In this document: one piece after another, positions 39,022 to 48,210 of the stretch
Position numbering within the stretch: position 1 is the first letter of the stretch
Layout: the number at the start of each line of letters is the position of its first letter
Assembly: GCA_001766655.1 (NCBI GenBank)
Contig: MJCC01000006.1
Coordinates: 806,944 to 855,208 of the forward strand
Length of the DNA: 48,265 bases
From: Phytomonas francai
Lineage: Eukaryota > Euglenozoa > Kinetoplastea > Trypanosomatida > Trypanosomatidae
Direction: 5' to 3'
The notes under the pieces: model-generated
The model's input: only the letters and a program-made list of their open reading frames with translations
What the model was told of the DNA's origin: nothing
Database searches by the model: none
Made by a program: the position numbers and the translations under genes

Positions 39022-39470
39022 GGTCAACCGAAAAGGCTTTAAGTGTTTCCTATCTAATCGAATCGCTTTGACATGCAGAGTTTACACTTGGTAATTTTTA
39101 TGGTAATTTCTTTTGCTAGCTTGTTTTGCCGTAATTGTAGAGTGCCCGATAGCCTATGATGCACAATATATGTGTCTGGGACAATCTGAGTCGCTCATAA
39201 AATACACCTCTAATTATCCGAAAAAAAAAGAAAAAGAAAAGGGAAAGTACCCCGTCATCCCTAGCCTATTTCAGCTGTTATCTCTTTATAAAATGCAACG
39301 TAAAGTTTAAGCAATCAAACACCTAATTCCATCACCACTTATTTATACCAGCACACACGTATAAAGATATGCCATATCCATATACCAACAAATATATGTC
39401 TGCGCATGTGGTTATGCGCCTTAATGATAGCGGAAAAAAAAATAAAGAGTATTAAAATTTCCTGTATCAT

Positions 39471-39545
39471 TATATATATATATATATATATATATATCTA
39501 TATCTATCTATATCTATCTATGTATTATATATATGCATGTGTATG
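39471..39545 (+). repeat. (TA)n/(TATC)n simple repeat
   Basis: About 26 bases of pure TA dinucleotides pass into tetranucleotide TATC-type units and then degenerate TA-rich sequence. Confidence 0.9.
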
Positions 39546-39979
39546 TACATATATAAATATAAATTTATATAAATATTTAATGAACTTTTCTTTTTGTAGT
39601 TTAGTGTGCTTTTCATTTCTAAGGACACATATGTTCTATATAAAAATGTTTTAATTATATTTTGATTTGCATTATAATTATTATATTTCTATTTTGAGCT
39701 CTTTTGAATTCTTACCACGTTAATTGGACATATTTTAATTCAGCGTCCACTATTATTTCTATTTTTACATTTTTTTAGGACTGCTTTAACTAATATTTTG
39801 CTGACACCCGCATCCTAGAAACGTTGAACTGGAACTGGTAATTAAGAGTGTTGACGAGCGGAAGTAATCGCATCCAATTACTCTTCTCTCAGGATAATGC
39901 AAAGTTGACTAATTAGGGTTATCATTATATATTGTTGCTCATTATTTTCTGTTTGAATGCTTAAAAGCTCACCTTAAAT

Positions 39980-39992
39980 GTTTTTTCCCCAG
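39980..39992 (+). promoter_or_regulatory. Probable spliced-leader acceptor for HAD gene
   Basis: TTTTTTCCCC followed by AG at 39991-39992, 52 bases before the ATG at 40045. Confidence 0.55.
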
Positions 39993-40044
39993 GCAAGTAA
40001 AAGAATCAATAAGCTTTATCTAACCTTAAGCGAAGAAGATAAAA

Positions 40045-40521
40045 ATGACAACTGGAGTGAAGCTCATATTTCTAGATTGCGATGGGGTCATATCACCTTT
40101 TAGTGGACCCATGTTCAGCAAAGTTCACATGCAGCGGCTCAAAAAGATAGTTGACGCTACGCAGGCGAAAATAGTTTTGAGTTCATCCTGGCGGACTTCT
40201 GAATTCGGACGAAAGGAGGTGAGGAAGCAACTCATAGCCAACGGCCTAAGCCCATACATTAGCTGCACACCATCCATTAACAACCGCCCAAGGGTTATTG
40301 AAATATTAACGTGGTTGAAGGATAACGAAGGTCTTGGGATTAAAAATTTTTTGGCACTCGATGATATTAACCTTCCCGCTATGGCCCCAGACAAGGCATT
40401 TTTTGCAAAACACTCGATTACAACAAATGGCACGACTGGGCTTACCGATCAGGATGTTGTGAAGGCAATTGAAATCTTATCCGACAAAAACAATATTGAT
40501 AAAAAAGGGGCAGGAAGCTAG
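40045..40521 (+). CDS. Small HAD-superfamily protein (HAD domain of RNA-repair 'Swiss Army Knife' type)
   Basis: The product is 158 residues. HAD motif I is LIFLDCDGV with Asp11 (nucleophile) and Asp13. Motif II is VLSSSWR at residues 44-50. Motif IV is LALDDIN with Asp106 and Asp107. The SSSWR form of motif II and the lack of a cap domain match the compact HAD family found as a module in bacterial Swiss-Army-Knife RNA repair proteins and as single-domain proteins in many phages and protists. The expected chemistry is phosphate-ester hydrolysis dependent on magnesium; the substrate is unknown. Here it stands alone with no ligase or kinase partner nearby. All catalytic residues I can identify are present. 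Confidence 0.8.
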   Translation: MTTGVKLIFLDCDGVISPFSGPMFSKVHMQRLKKIVDATQAKIVLSSSWRTSEFGRKEVRKQLIANGLSPYISCTPSINNRPRVIEILTWLKDNEGLGIKNFLALDDINLPAMAPDKAFFAKHSITTNGTTGLTDQDVVKAIEILSDKNNIDKKGAGS

Positions 40522-42146
40522 CATTTTTTCGTCGTGAAAGGTCCGCTCAAAAAGTGGAAGGGGCTCAAGTTTACGCTTCCGTGCTAATCCATCTTATGTT
40601 TACATAACGCAGGTGGAAATGGCTGTTTTGGCGCGTTTCCCCTTTAACACAAGTCACGCAAAAAACGATTTTGGAGGAAATTCTATTTTTTTTTTTAAGG
40701 TGTAGGTTTTGTTATTATTAATGTGATGTGGCGTAAATATGCACATGTACACGTGGAATATTATCCAGATAATCAGGATCGAAAAGTTTAACTGGTGAGG
40801 TGCCTCTAGACACTTCAAATTTCATTTTATTCAGTGAATCTTACAAGGTAAAGTATTCATTTTTTATTTAAAAAAACTATATCATCCTTTGCAATATACT
40901 GTCGAGGAGAGTACAAATCATTTTGAACTTTTGAGGTGAAGGCTAGAAAAAAACATGGCGCGGAGGGTGTGGATCAGGAGGGTCTTTGTTTTTGTACGTG
41001 TTGAGGCTATGGTTTAGGATTGAATTATCATACTACGAGCAACTAAATAGACATCACAGTGATATCCCGGAAAAGGTAAAGTAGAAAATTTTCTTCTATT
41101 TCTATTCTACCCGTATATTCACTGATATTTGTAGACGCGAACATTGAATCACGCGAGAGTCACTAATCGGCTGAATAACCGAGGTGTCTGTTGCGGGGTT
41201 TATACACTTCTTTGTTCATTGTCTTTTTTCTTATTGTGTCGATTTATCCTCACATTTTTTATGAAAAAAATATGTATTCTAATCCCCTTGTAAGAAGCCT
41301 CAAATCTAACCTTTCTTGATGGTTTGCAATAGTATCGTCCTTGGATATTCGTTTATCTTCAGCACCTTTTATCTTTCCAGAAATCTTTTTGCCCTTTCCT
41401 TCGCGCCCCGTTGCTTTCTCTTTAAAAAATACCAAGCTAGGAAAAACAACAACAGAAGAGGATTCCTAAATAGTGATCTGGGCTATGTTTCAGGGAGATT
41501 TTCAGGCTAGCTGGGGGTAGCTCTCCCTAAGGATCTCATATTTTGAAGCCCAATGCGAAGTGATTGGGCACCAAGCCTCTAGCGGTGTCCGAATTCATTG
41601 TGTTTTCTCTTATTTTCTTCGGTTCATGAGAGGATATACTCATGCAAGTATCTGCATTTAGTTCCCGAGAGCCGAGATTCTACTCTTATTCCTTTCGAAA
41701 GAATTCACCCTGAATGGCGTATTGGGGATGCCATTAAATCCGGACTTCCTCTGAGGATGAACAAACGCGTATTATTTGTTTTTAAAGGAGTCAAAAAAGG
41801 AGTTTACCTTCCCTCCTCCATTGTGTTTTTCTATCCGATAGGGTTCCCCCCCCCCCCCCCCAAAAAAAAAAAAAAATCACATTCTTCTGGACTTTTCTCC
41901 ACCCCAAAATTTCATGAGTCCAAATTGATTTCATATGTGTAACGGTCTTTTTTAATAAATGATTTTTTTAAATCTTTTCCCCTCCAATTTTTTATGGGAT
42001 CTACGATTAATGTTTTAGCCCTTTTGTGTTTCCATCCAACAACCATTGAAATTAATGCTTTGGACCAAAGCACAGTTATTCGTAAATACTCTCTGTGGCG
42101 CCCTTTTCTCAATCGGAGGGGTTTCCTTCCCCTCGGTTAATCACCA
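40522..42146 (+). other. AT-rich intergenic spacer (1.6 kb)
   Basis: No gene is called. An ORF at 41598-41942 has a protein-like stretch (ESRDSTLIPFERIHPEWRIG) but begins and ends in pyrimidine and A tracts, so it is at best a relic. A C16-A15 junction lies at 41846-41876. A small hairpin (GCCCAAT at 41548-41554 with ATTGGGC at 41563-41569) is present. Confidence 0.5.
41846..41876 (+). repeat. Oligo-C/oligo-A junction
   Basis: Sixteen C followed directly by about fifteen A. Similar C-then-A tracts are at 18795-18816 and, less pure, at 6502-6530. Confidence 0.85.
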
Positions 42147-44306
42147 ATGGAGAGATCGGAAATAGATCCTTTTCCACAGTGGAAGGAAGCATTTATATGT
42201 GAGGACGTTGTCTATTATGAGGATTGCATCCTTGGAAAGGGCCAATTTGGCACCGTCTACAAAGGCTACTGGAAATCGAGAAAGCGTGAGGTTGCCGTAA
42301 AAATTTTTCACGATATCACATGCTTCTATTCATCCCATGCCTCCCATCTTCATTCCAACGGAGAGGGCTACGAGACGACAGCTACGGCTGGGGAGGGGGT
42401 AGCGCAACCACAGGAGATCAAAATTCTCTCTCAACTCAAGGTGCACGATTGCCCCAACATTTTGTGCATGCATAGCTCGTGGATCAAGAAAAATGAGCCA
42501 GGAAATCCGAATAGGGTTTATGTCATCATAACAGAGTATTGCCCTGGTGGCGATTTACATCATTGGATGCAGACCAAGGGCAAAGTGAGCGAGCGCGCCG
42601 CCCGCAATCTCATCTATCAGCTGTGCAATGCCCTGCTTGTTTTTAAGTCGAATTGCATTATTCACCGCGACATCAAGCCGGCTAACTTGCTTCTCACGAG
42701 CAAGAATCTTGAGGAGGCTGTGCTCAAGGTCGCGGACTTCGGCATGGCGAAGAGTGCAGTCACCAATCCCATATGTGAAGCCAACTCGGATCACGAGGCC
42801 ACGAAGGCTTCGAGTGTCCTCTTTCACTCCGCGCTTGGCACACCCATGTACATGTCACCGGAACGCATTCGACAAAAGTCCTATAGCTACAAGGCGGATG
42901 TATATTCAGCCGGAATGGTGCTTTACGAGCTTTTGGTCGGTCGTCCTGTGCGCGCGACGCGCCCTGCGCAGCTTCTCACAGCTGTCCCGGACGCTATACA
43001 ACACGAGGTATCGCGCCAGAAACCGGATATTCCGCTCTGGTTAGATCTTCTCCGAGGGATGACCGCGGAGAATCCTCAGCAGAGGCTTTCGGTGGAGGCT
43101 GTACTGCGGCACCCGTGGTTTGCGCCCGAAAATGGGCCTCCTTTGCGGCCGCCAGTTGCCCCCCTGCACCTCCTCGAAGAACAGCCGTGGAGGACCGCTG
43201 ACGGGGACGGCTGCGGTACGTGTCCCCCGCCATTGGGCCCCATGCCCTTCCCTCCCCCCCCAGCCCCACCCGATGGGGTGCCGAATTCGCCACTCCTTTC
43301 AGAGCGCAGCAGCAGCAGCAGCAAAAGAAGCGTCGAAAGTTCTACGGGCCCTCAGGCAGGGGATTCGGCGAGGGACGCGACCTGGTGGACGACGCTCTCC
43401 GCGGCAGGGCCGATGCCGACGTCGTACGACGCGCGTCCTACGCTGCCGGCCTCCTGCGGGCCCTACGTCGTCACGTTCGCCGTGCGCAACTTCGTCTGGT
43501 GCGTCCTTTTGTACGTTTTGGAGGCCGAGGCGGAGGCCGCGGGCACCCTTATCCTCTTATCCTTTCTCATGGAGCTGATTCAAAACGGCTACTCGGCTTT
43601 TATGCAGGATGTGGAGCAGCTGGGCGGGCTGCAGCCTCCCCGGCATTTTGTCGTCCTCAACGACATCTGGCATGGGCTCCTTAATCGACTCAATGCGTTG
43701 GTCGCAGACCACCGGCGACGGCTTCCGCCTCGTCTATGGCAGACACCCTATCCGAGGTCGGAGGCCATCATTCTCCGCAAGGCCCTTTCGTACATTCAAG
43801 AGGATGCCTTTTTCAACGCAGCGGGTGGCGATGACCACACGCTTCACGGAGGGGCTTCCACAGCGCCGTTTTCAAGAGAGGAGGGGTGGGACGAAGAACA
43901 GGCATTCGTAGGGACTATCCGTGAGGGCCCTGGAGCTCAGGGGTCGCTAAGTGGAAATGACAAGGCGTTGGTTCTTCTCCGCGTTTTAGCGCAGCAGGCT
44001 ATCCTTACGGACGATGAAGCCACAGGTCAGGCATGTTCGACATGCTCCCCATATAGTGGCCATCGTGATACCGATACCCATGAACGCGGACAAGAAGGCA
44101 GTACGTGTAGAGCGGTCCCTAACCCTAGGTCGCTAGTAAAGTACCTTATCCACGTTCCGGTTCTTGCGACATTCGAAGAAGAGGAGGATCTTTTGATGCT
44201 GCATACCATTTTGGAAAAACTTACAGCTCATATGTGGTGCACATCGAAACGAGCTGAATGGCTTCCCAGCGAAGCCTGGGAGGGGAATCGGATATACAAA
44301 AAATAG
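42147..44306 (+). CDS. Serine/threonine protein kinase with long C-terminal region
   Basis: The product is 719 residues. The N-terminal kinase domain is complete: GKGQFG at 30-35, VAVK with Lys52, HRDIKPANLL from 173, DFG at 197-199 and SPE (for APE) at 237-239. It should therefore be active. Features such as EYCPGGDLHHWM and YMSPERI with KADVYSAGMVLYELLVGRP recall ULK/Atg1-like and NEK-like kinases; ULK-like is my tentative choice. From about residue 320 a Pro-rich linker and Ser run (CAG-like triplets near 43309-43323) lead to a second region, about 410-560, with hydrophobic helices (VVTFAVRNFVWCVLLYVLEA) that could be a MIT-like or membrane-binding domain. GC content rises over this region. 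Target unknown. Confidence 0.88.
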   Translation: MERSEIDPFPQWKEAFICEDVVYYEDCILGKGQFGTVYKGYWKSRKREVAVKIFHDITCFYSSHASHLHSNGEGYETTATAGEGVAQPQEIKILSQLKVHDCPNILCMHSSWIKKNEPGNPNRVYVIITEYCPGGDLHHWMQTKGKVSERAARNLIYQLCNALLVFKSNCIIHRDIKPANLLLTSKNLEEAVLKVADFGMAKSAVTNPICEANSDHEATKASSVLFHSALGTPMYMSPERIRQKSYSYKADVYSAGMVLYELLVGRPVRATRPAQLLTAVPDAIQHEVSRQKPDIPLWLDLLRGMTAENPQQRLSVEAVLRHPWFAPENGPPLRPPVAPLHLLEEQPWRTADGDGCGTCPPPLGPMPFPPPPAPPDGVPNSPLLSERSSSSSKRSVESSTGPQAGDSARDATWWTTLSAAGPMPTSYDARPTLPASCGPYVVTFAVRNFVWCVLLYVLEAEAEAAGTLILLSFLMELIQNGYSAFMQDVEQLGGLQPPRHFVVLNDIWHGLLNRLNALVADHRRRLPPRLWQTPYPRSEAIILRKALSYIQEDAFFNAAGGDDHTLHGGASTAPFSREEGWDEEQAFVGTIREGPGAQGSLSGNDKALVLLRVLAQQAILTDDEATGQACSTCSPYSGHRDTDTHERGQEGSTCRAVPNPRSLVKYLIHVPVLATFEEEEDLLMLHTILEKLTAHMWCTSKRAEWLPSEAWEGNRIYKK

Positions 44307-44503
44307 AGAACCTTCACAGATGGCTTGAGTGCGCGATTGTGTCTTCCTAACACAGAGCGTCTGATCCCGACTTTTTCTTCCGTCCACTCCTCTCTTTTAT
44401 TTATAAATTGTTAAAGGTAACGCCGGTGCGGCGTTTGCCATATCCTATACTTTTGCATCATGTGTATATACTGCTTCTACGTACCATTTCACTATTGAGT
44501 GAA

Positions 44504-44647
44504 ATGTCTGAGGATGGTGAGAATCGATTCATTGTATATTGCTTACTAATATTATTGTTACTATTGAATATTGCTGATTTCCGACTTTGCATACTTTACA
44601 ACAACCGTAACAGCGATGCGGGTGATTTCCAAATTCACAACTTGTAA
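44504..44647 (+). CDS. Possible 47-residue single-pass membrane micropeptide
   Basis: ATG 44504 opens an acidic N terminus (MSEDGENRF), a hydrophobic segment (IVYCLLILLLLLNIADFRL) and a polar tail. It looks like a type of small membrane protein, but the Leu-rich part could be a translated T-rich spacer. No homolog is recognised. Confidence 0.2.
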   Translation: MSEDGENRFIVYCLLILLLLLNIADFRLCILYNNRNSDAGDFQIHNL

Positions 44648-45726
44648 AGTCCTGCGACCAGGATGCGAGGGAGATCACACGGCACGATGCGAGGACAAAA
44701 TTCCTTTCCAAAACAAGGTAGCGAGTTTTGAATCTGGTAGCCATCTTTTCCTCTTTTATCTCAATCAAAAAGTACCTGAAGAAACGATCTTGGGATTAAC
44801 CTTTTGTTGCTAAATTACAATATCCTAAGGGAACATGAAAACCAATTGTAGGGCTCAATTAGGGCACGCTTCATCTACTCTAAATCGCGTTTATGTAGAG
44901 GGCCGTCGTAGCGTCCATGAGGGCGTGCTACCACCCCATGTCGCTTGTTGAATGGCTGTCGCAGGAACAACCACACGCTGCATGAGTAGGACGGTTTTAT
45001 ATCTTTGTTATTGGCGCCTGCATTCGGATCGGAGCTTCGATTGGTTACTTGTTTGATCTTTTCCCTTTGTGGATCTCCAAGAGGAGTCCAACTCTAGCCT
45101 TCCTTTACAAGAGGGAGGGGGGCGATACCTTAGCCTGTTTGTTGTCGGTCACCATCGAAACGTCGAGGAATGGAGACGAGGCCTTGTGGAGTTGAACAGG
45201 ATCTTCTCTATTGTGGTGCTGTGATTCTATATCTGCGACTGTGTGCGTACCGAGCAGTGTTGCTCGGTGGTGCTGTCTTCAGCAGTACAGTAGCTAGTAC
45301 ACAGGATTAAGGCTTTGCCGACGAGCACTACTCTGACCTATTACTTCAAACGAAGCTGGTACAACAGAGCCACTCATTAATGCGTATTCCAGCTGTTGGT
45401 TGCTTTTTCTACTGCCGGTCGACTTCTACGCGATCGCCGCATCTATACCGGATGGTCTTTCGGGAATATACGATTGAAAATAATATGCACCTTATCACGA
45501 TCTTCCATTCGGAATCGGTTTCACAAGCTGAAAGTTTCGGTTTAAGGTGCCGCAGCGCGCATCCACAATGCAGCATCTACGAGGGGCTCATGGATTATTT
45601 TCTCGGTTTCGCGGGTGTGTGAGCTTTCCTTGAGTACTCATTGTGTTAATGGTCAAGCACGTGTATGAGAATTTTGCCAGCCTAAGGTACCAACATGTAT
45701 TCCTTTTTATTTCTTTTCTGATACCC

Positions 45727-45760
45727 AAGTTTTTTTTCCCTTTCTCAGTTTCTTGTTTAG
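45727..45760 (+). promoter_or_regulatory. Probable spliced-leader acceptor for 373-residue gene
   Basis: A T/C tract holds two candidate AG sites, one at 45747-45748 and one at 45759-45760, about 80-90 bases before the ATG at 45839. Confidence 0.5.
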
Positions 45761-45838
45761 AAGCGAGGGAGACGAGACACTTTAGAAATTCCAAAGTGCC
45801 TTCTGATAGGTACTGCGTGCTTGTTTAGTTTGAAGCCA

Positions 45839-46960
45839 ATGCAACGTGACGAGACCGGTATGCCGCGGAGTGGTACCGATGTCGTTCTAGGTAACATGCT
45901 TGCCGAAATTCAGCAAGAGCTTCGTGTACGGTATGGCCAGACTCAGCACGTGCGAATCCATGGACTATTTGAACCGGAAGAACCGGATGTTGTGCCACCT
46001 GTTTCACCCCGCGAGCATCTATCCATGGATAAGGGAGGTTGCAATAAAAAGCTTTTAAAAAGAGGCCGAGAATGTGATCCAAGGAATGATGCAGCAGACG
46101 CGTTGCCGCCGTCATCCCCCAGCGGGCGATGTTTGGCTACGGGGTGCCGGGTGAAAAGGAGTGCAGGGACATGTTCCCAAACAAGTCGTAAGCGCCTCCG
46201 ACCAACTTCTCGCGTGGCGCGTATGGAAGACAATGCCCTTGTTCACCTGACCCAGGATGATTGGGAGTGTGCCTTGCATCCAATGGCTGAACTGAGACCT
46301 TACCTGATTTCCACCTCGGCAGCATCCTCGCCGATGATACACGGGGACCAGCCGCCAACACCAGCAGGGACCGGTTCTCAACCAGCCACCGAGGGATCTG
46401 ACCTTCAGCAAACCCGCATCGACCGCGGTGATGCGGGCGCCCGACCAGAAAAACACTGCGCCGCTCCCAGCGACGGATTGACGTCTTCGCCGTACGACTC
46501 AGAGGCGGTTGTCAACTACATCAAGTGCCGCTGCGCTGAGTTGCCGATGCGGTTGAGGTTAGAGGCCCTGCAAATGCGCCGTCACGAACATCTGCATCGG
46601 CAACACATGCAGGAGCTCATCCGGCTCTCGGAGTTCCTGACGTTGTGTGGCGCAGTGCCATCGGGCGCCACGTGCGAGAGCTCCACGGGCGGCCCACCTG
46701 GCCCAAACCATAGTGGAACAAGCAAGGCGCCTCTTTATCAATACACAAAGCCATCCCCGCCACAACCTGGACACGGGGACGTGCCTAAAAAGGATGGTGT
46801 TGAGGGCCTCCAGCTGCTATCACGATGCTTTCAGCGTGTAGCGGAGTTGGAGCGACTCGTGTCGTTAGACAGCATGAATAAAGTGCTGTGCGCCGAGCGC
46901 ATGGTGTTGCTTAGTTCCACGACACTGGCGGCTGCTCGTCGTCTTGACCCAAATATTTGA
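45839..46960 (+). CDS. Hypothetical protein with disordered middle and helical C-terminal half
   Basis: The product is 373 residues from ATG 45839 (MQRDETGMPRSGTDV); six in-frame codons upstream have no ATG. It has no signal peptide or membrane segment. Residues about 60-200 are rich in Ser, Pro, Arg and Gly and look disordered, with a basic KRSAGTCSQTSRKRLRPTS stretch near 110 that could be a nuclear signal. A helical block follows at about 225-270 (CRCAELPMRLRLEALQMRR, then HEHLHRQHMQELIRLSEFL) and another near 315-373. The plan resembles kinetochore or cytoskeletal adaptor proteins, but nothing identifies a family. GC-rich coding bias supports a real gene. Confidence 0.7.
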   Translation: MQRDETGMPRSGTDVVLGNMLAEIQQELRVRYGQTQHVRIHGLFEPEEPDVVPPVSPREHLSMDKGGCNKKLLKRGRECDPRNDAADALPPSSPSGRCLATGCRVKRSAGTCSQTSRKRLRPTSRVARMEDNALVHLTQDDWECALHPMAELRPYLISTSAASSPMIHGDQPPTPAGTGSQPATEGSDLQQTRIDRGDAGARPEKHCAAPSDGLTSSPYDSEAVVNYIKCRCAELPMRLRLEALQMRRHEHLHRQHMQELIRLSEFLTLCGAVPSGATCESSTGGPPGPNHSGTSKAPLYQYTKPSPPQPGHGDVPKKDGVEGLQLLSRCFQRVAELERLVSLDSMNKVLCAERMVLLSSTTLAAARRLDPNI

Positions 46961-47386
46961 GGACGCACAAGAAGTTTCTGAGGTGTTTCCAGAACCCCCC
47001 TTCCCGCTTCTCATTATTACTTTCTCTTTGTACAGACACCACTACTGCTGCTGCCTGTTGGAAACAAGTCACGCACCCCGGGCTTTTCTGGGGGGTCCTC
47101 TGGATAATGCGCGGAGGTGAGGTGCATTTGGTGGACTCTTCGAAGAAGCGGTCAAGGAAAGATTGAACCTGAGTTGATGCTCTTCATGTGCTTTTGCGGG
47201 ACTGAAAACAATAGTTTTCCTCGCCAACAGATATTAGAGCCCAACTAACAATGGGCTTGGTTCAGAACTTTATTCGAATATTGGCTTATCTAAATAAATA
47301 GATTAACAGTTTCTCTGCGTTGAGATTTCCCGCTTTCATTAAGAAGGAGGGATTTGGGAAATTTTTCAGTGGTATAAAGGGTTTCA

Positions 47387-47863
47387 CTAATTAGGTGGAG
47401 GGGGATAGGGGTATTGCGGCCACTCGTAATTTGGAGCATCCCAATGTCTCATCACGTAGTGAAAGTCGGAAAGTAAAGGCACAATAAATGAAAGAGGTGA
47501 ACGACAGAATAAAGGTTGGACATCATCAAAGGAGAAACCAAAAAGGGAAAAGTATTTTACATTCATGACCGGTGCTACAATAGGCCACACCCTCGGAACC
47601 AGGATAGGGAGAGAGAGAGAGAGAGAGAGGGGGGAGGGGTGCTTGCTTGAAATGGAAGCGTGGTATAAGATAAAAAAGCTGAGCCTTTCCCCATTGACAA
47701 GGCGTTGATCCCGCTTGAATTCTTTCTGGAAACAAAAAGGATTACCGTAAGGATCGTGCATATTCAAACTCTTCAACCTGTTTGAGTCCGGTTCACACAA
47801 TGGAGACACCACCTGCAAGCTTTGAAGGCCAGACGGATGCCACTGATTGCAAGCATTATCCAC
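47387..47863 (-). CDS. Possible antisense ORF (158 residues), uncertain
   Basis: A minus-strand ORF starts with ATG at 47863 (MDNACNQWHPSGLQSLQVVS) and ends in DAPNYEWPQYPYPPPPN. It spans the GA/CT repeat, which it reads as Ser-Leu. It is the longest ORF in this spacer, yet every supported gene here is on the + strand, so a chance ORF is more likely. No homolog is recognised. Confidence 0.2.
   Translation of the reverse strand: MDNACNQWHPSGLQSLQVVSPLCEPDSNRLKSLNMHDPYGNPFCFQKEFKRDQRLVNGERLSFFILYHASISSKHPSPLSLSLSLPILVPRVWPIVAPVMNVKYFSLFGFSFDDVQPLFCRSPLSFIVPLLSDFHYVMRHWDAPNYEWPQYPYPPPPN
47609..47629 (+). repeat. (GA)n microsatellite
   Basis: About ten GA units followed by a G-rich run; on the minus strand this is a polypyrimidine tract. 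Confidence 0.9.
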
Positions 47864-48062
47864 TGCATTTTGTCCTTATGCATCTTTTTCCACAGTCTTG
47901 GAAAAAAAGGCCATCAAATGGTGTCGTATGTACCTGATCGAGGGGGGTTGGGTATTAGAACTGAGTAAAGCGCAGAGAAGATGTGGTAACACTTTTTCCC
48001 ACTCAAACACTCTATTATGGACTTTTTGAGAGGAAACTAGGTATAAATTGAATTTGATGCTG

Positions 48063-48097
48063 CCCCTCCCCCCTCCCTCCCCTCGTTTTTTCGAAGC
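48063..48097 (+). promoter_or_regulatory. Probable spliced-leader acceptor for gene at right edge
   Basis: Almost pure C/T tract (48063-48092) followed by CGAAG, giving AG near 48095-48096. Confidence 0.5.
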
Positions 48098-48102
48098 ATT
48101 TT

Positions 48103-48177
48103 ATGGAAACTGACTCTGAGCGGGCCTTGCTGTCCAAGCGTATTCAGGGAGATGCTGTTTACCTAGCCTTCTTATGA
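48103..48177 (+). CDS. Short ORF (24 codons) after the last acceptor; uORF or start of broken gene
   Basis: ATG 48103 is the first after the acceptor. The ORF starts METDSERALLSKRIQGDAVY and ends at TGA 48175-48177. Its make-up looks like a real N terminus. It may be a uORF, a tiny gene, or a gene interrupted by a frameshift close to the window end. Confidence 0.25.
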   Translation: METDSERALLSKRIQGDAVYLAFL

Positions 48178-48210
48178 AATGGCTGACGGTCGCCTTCACA
48201 GGTTGTTGAC

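Larger units (their letters stand above)
39022..40044 (+). other. AT-rich intergenic spacer with simple repeats
   Basis: 1 kb with no supported gene. Contains a long TA/TATC simple repeat. Ends in a T6C4 tract with AG before the HAD gene. Confidence 0.6.
44307..45838 (+). other. Intergenic spacer (1.5 kb) with possible relic
   Basis: The first 500 bases are AT-rich and contain a small ORF (44504-44647). From about 44840 to 45620 the DNA is GC-richer and less T-tract-laden, with protein-like but broken frames (see findings). The last 200 bases hold the C/T tracts and AG used by the next gene. Confidence 0.5.
46961..48102 (+). other. Gene-poor spacer with GA repeat
   Basis: No + strand gene is supported. 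It holds a (GA)n run and, on the minus strand, a 158-codon ORF. A C-rich pyrimidine tract at 48063-48092 near its end marks the start of the next gene. Confidence 0.5.

Noticed and set aside
41548..41569. Small perfect hairpin (GCCCAAT/ATTGGGC)
   Set aside because: A seven-pair stem is expected by chance in 48 kb and lies far from any gene end.
41598..41942. 114-codon + ORF before the kinase
   Set aside because: Its ends are encoded by pyrimidine and C16A15 tracts; only a short central part looks protein-like. Kept as a remark in the spacer entry.
43120..43684. Two overlapping + ORFs of about 150 codons in other frames inside the kinase gene
   Set aside because: Arg/Pro/Ser-rich shadows of the GC-rich kinase C-terminal region; the kinase frame is continuous.
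44106..44130. CCCTAACCC telomere-like string
   Set aside because: A single unit within the kinase coding sequence; chance.
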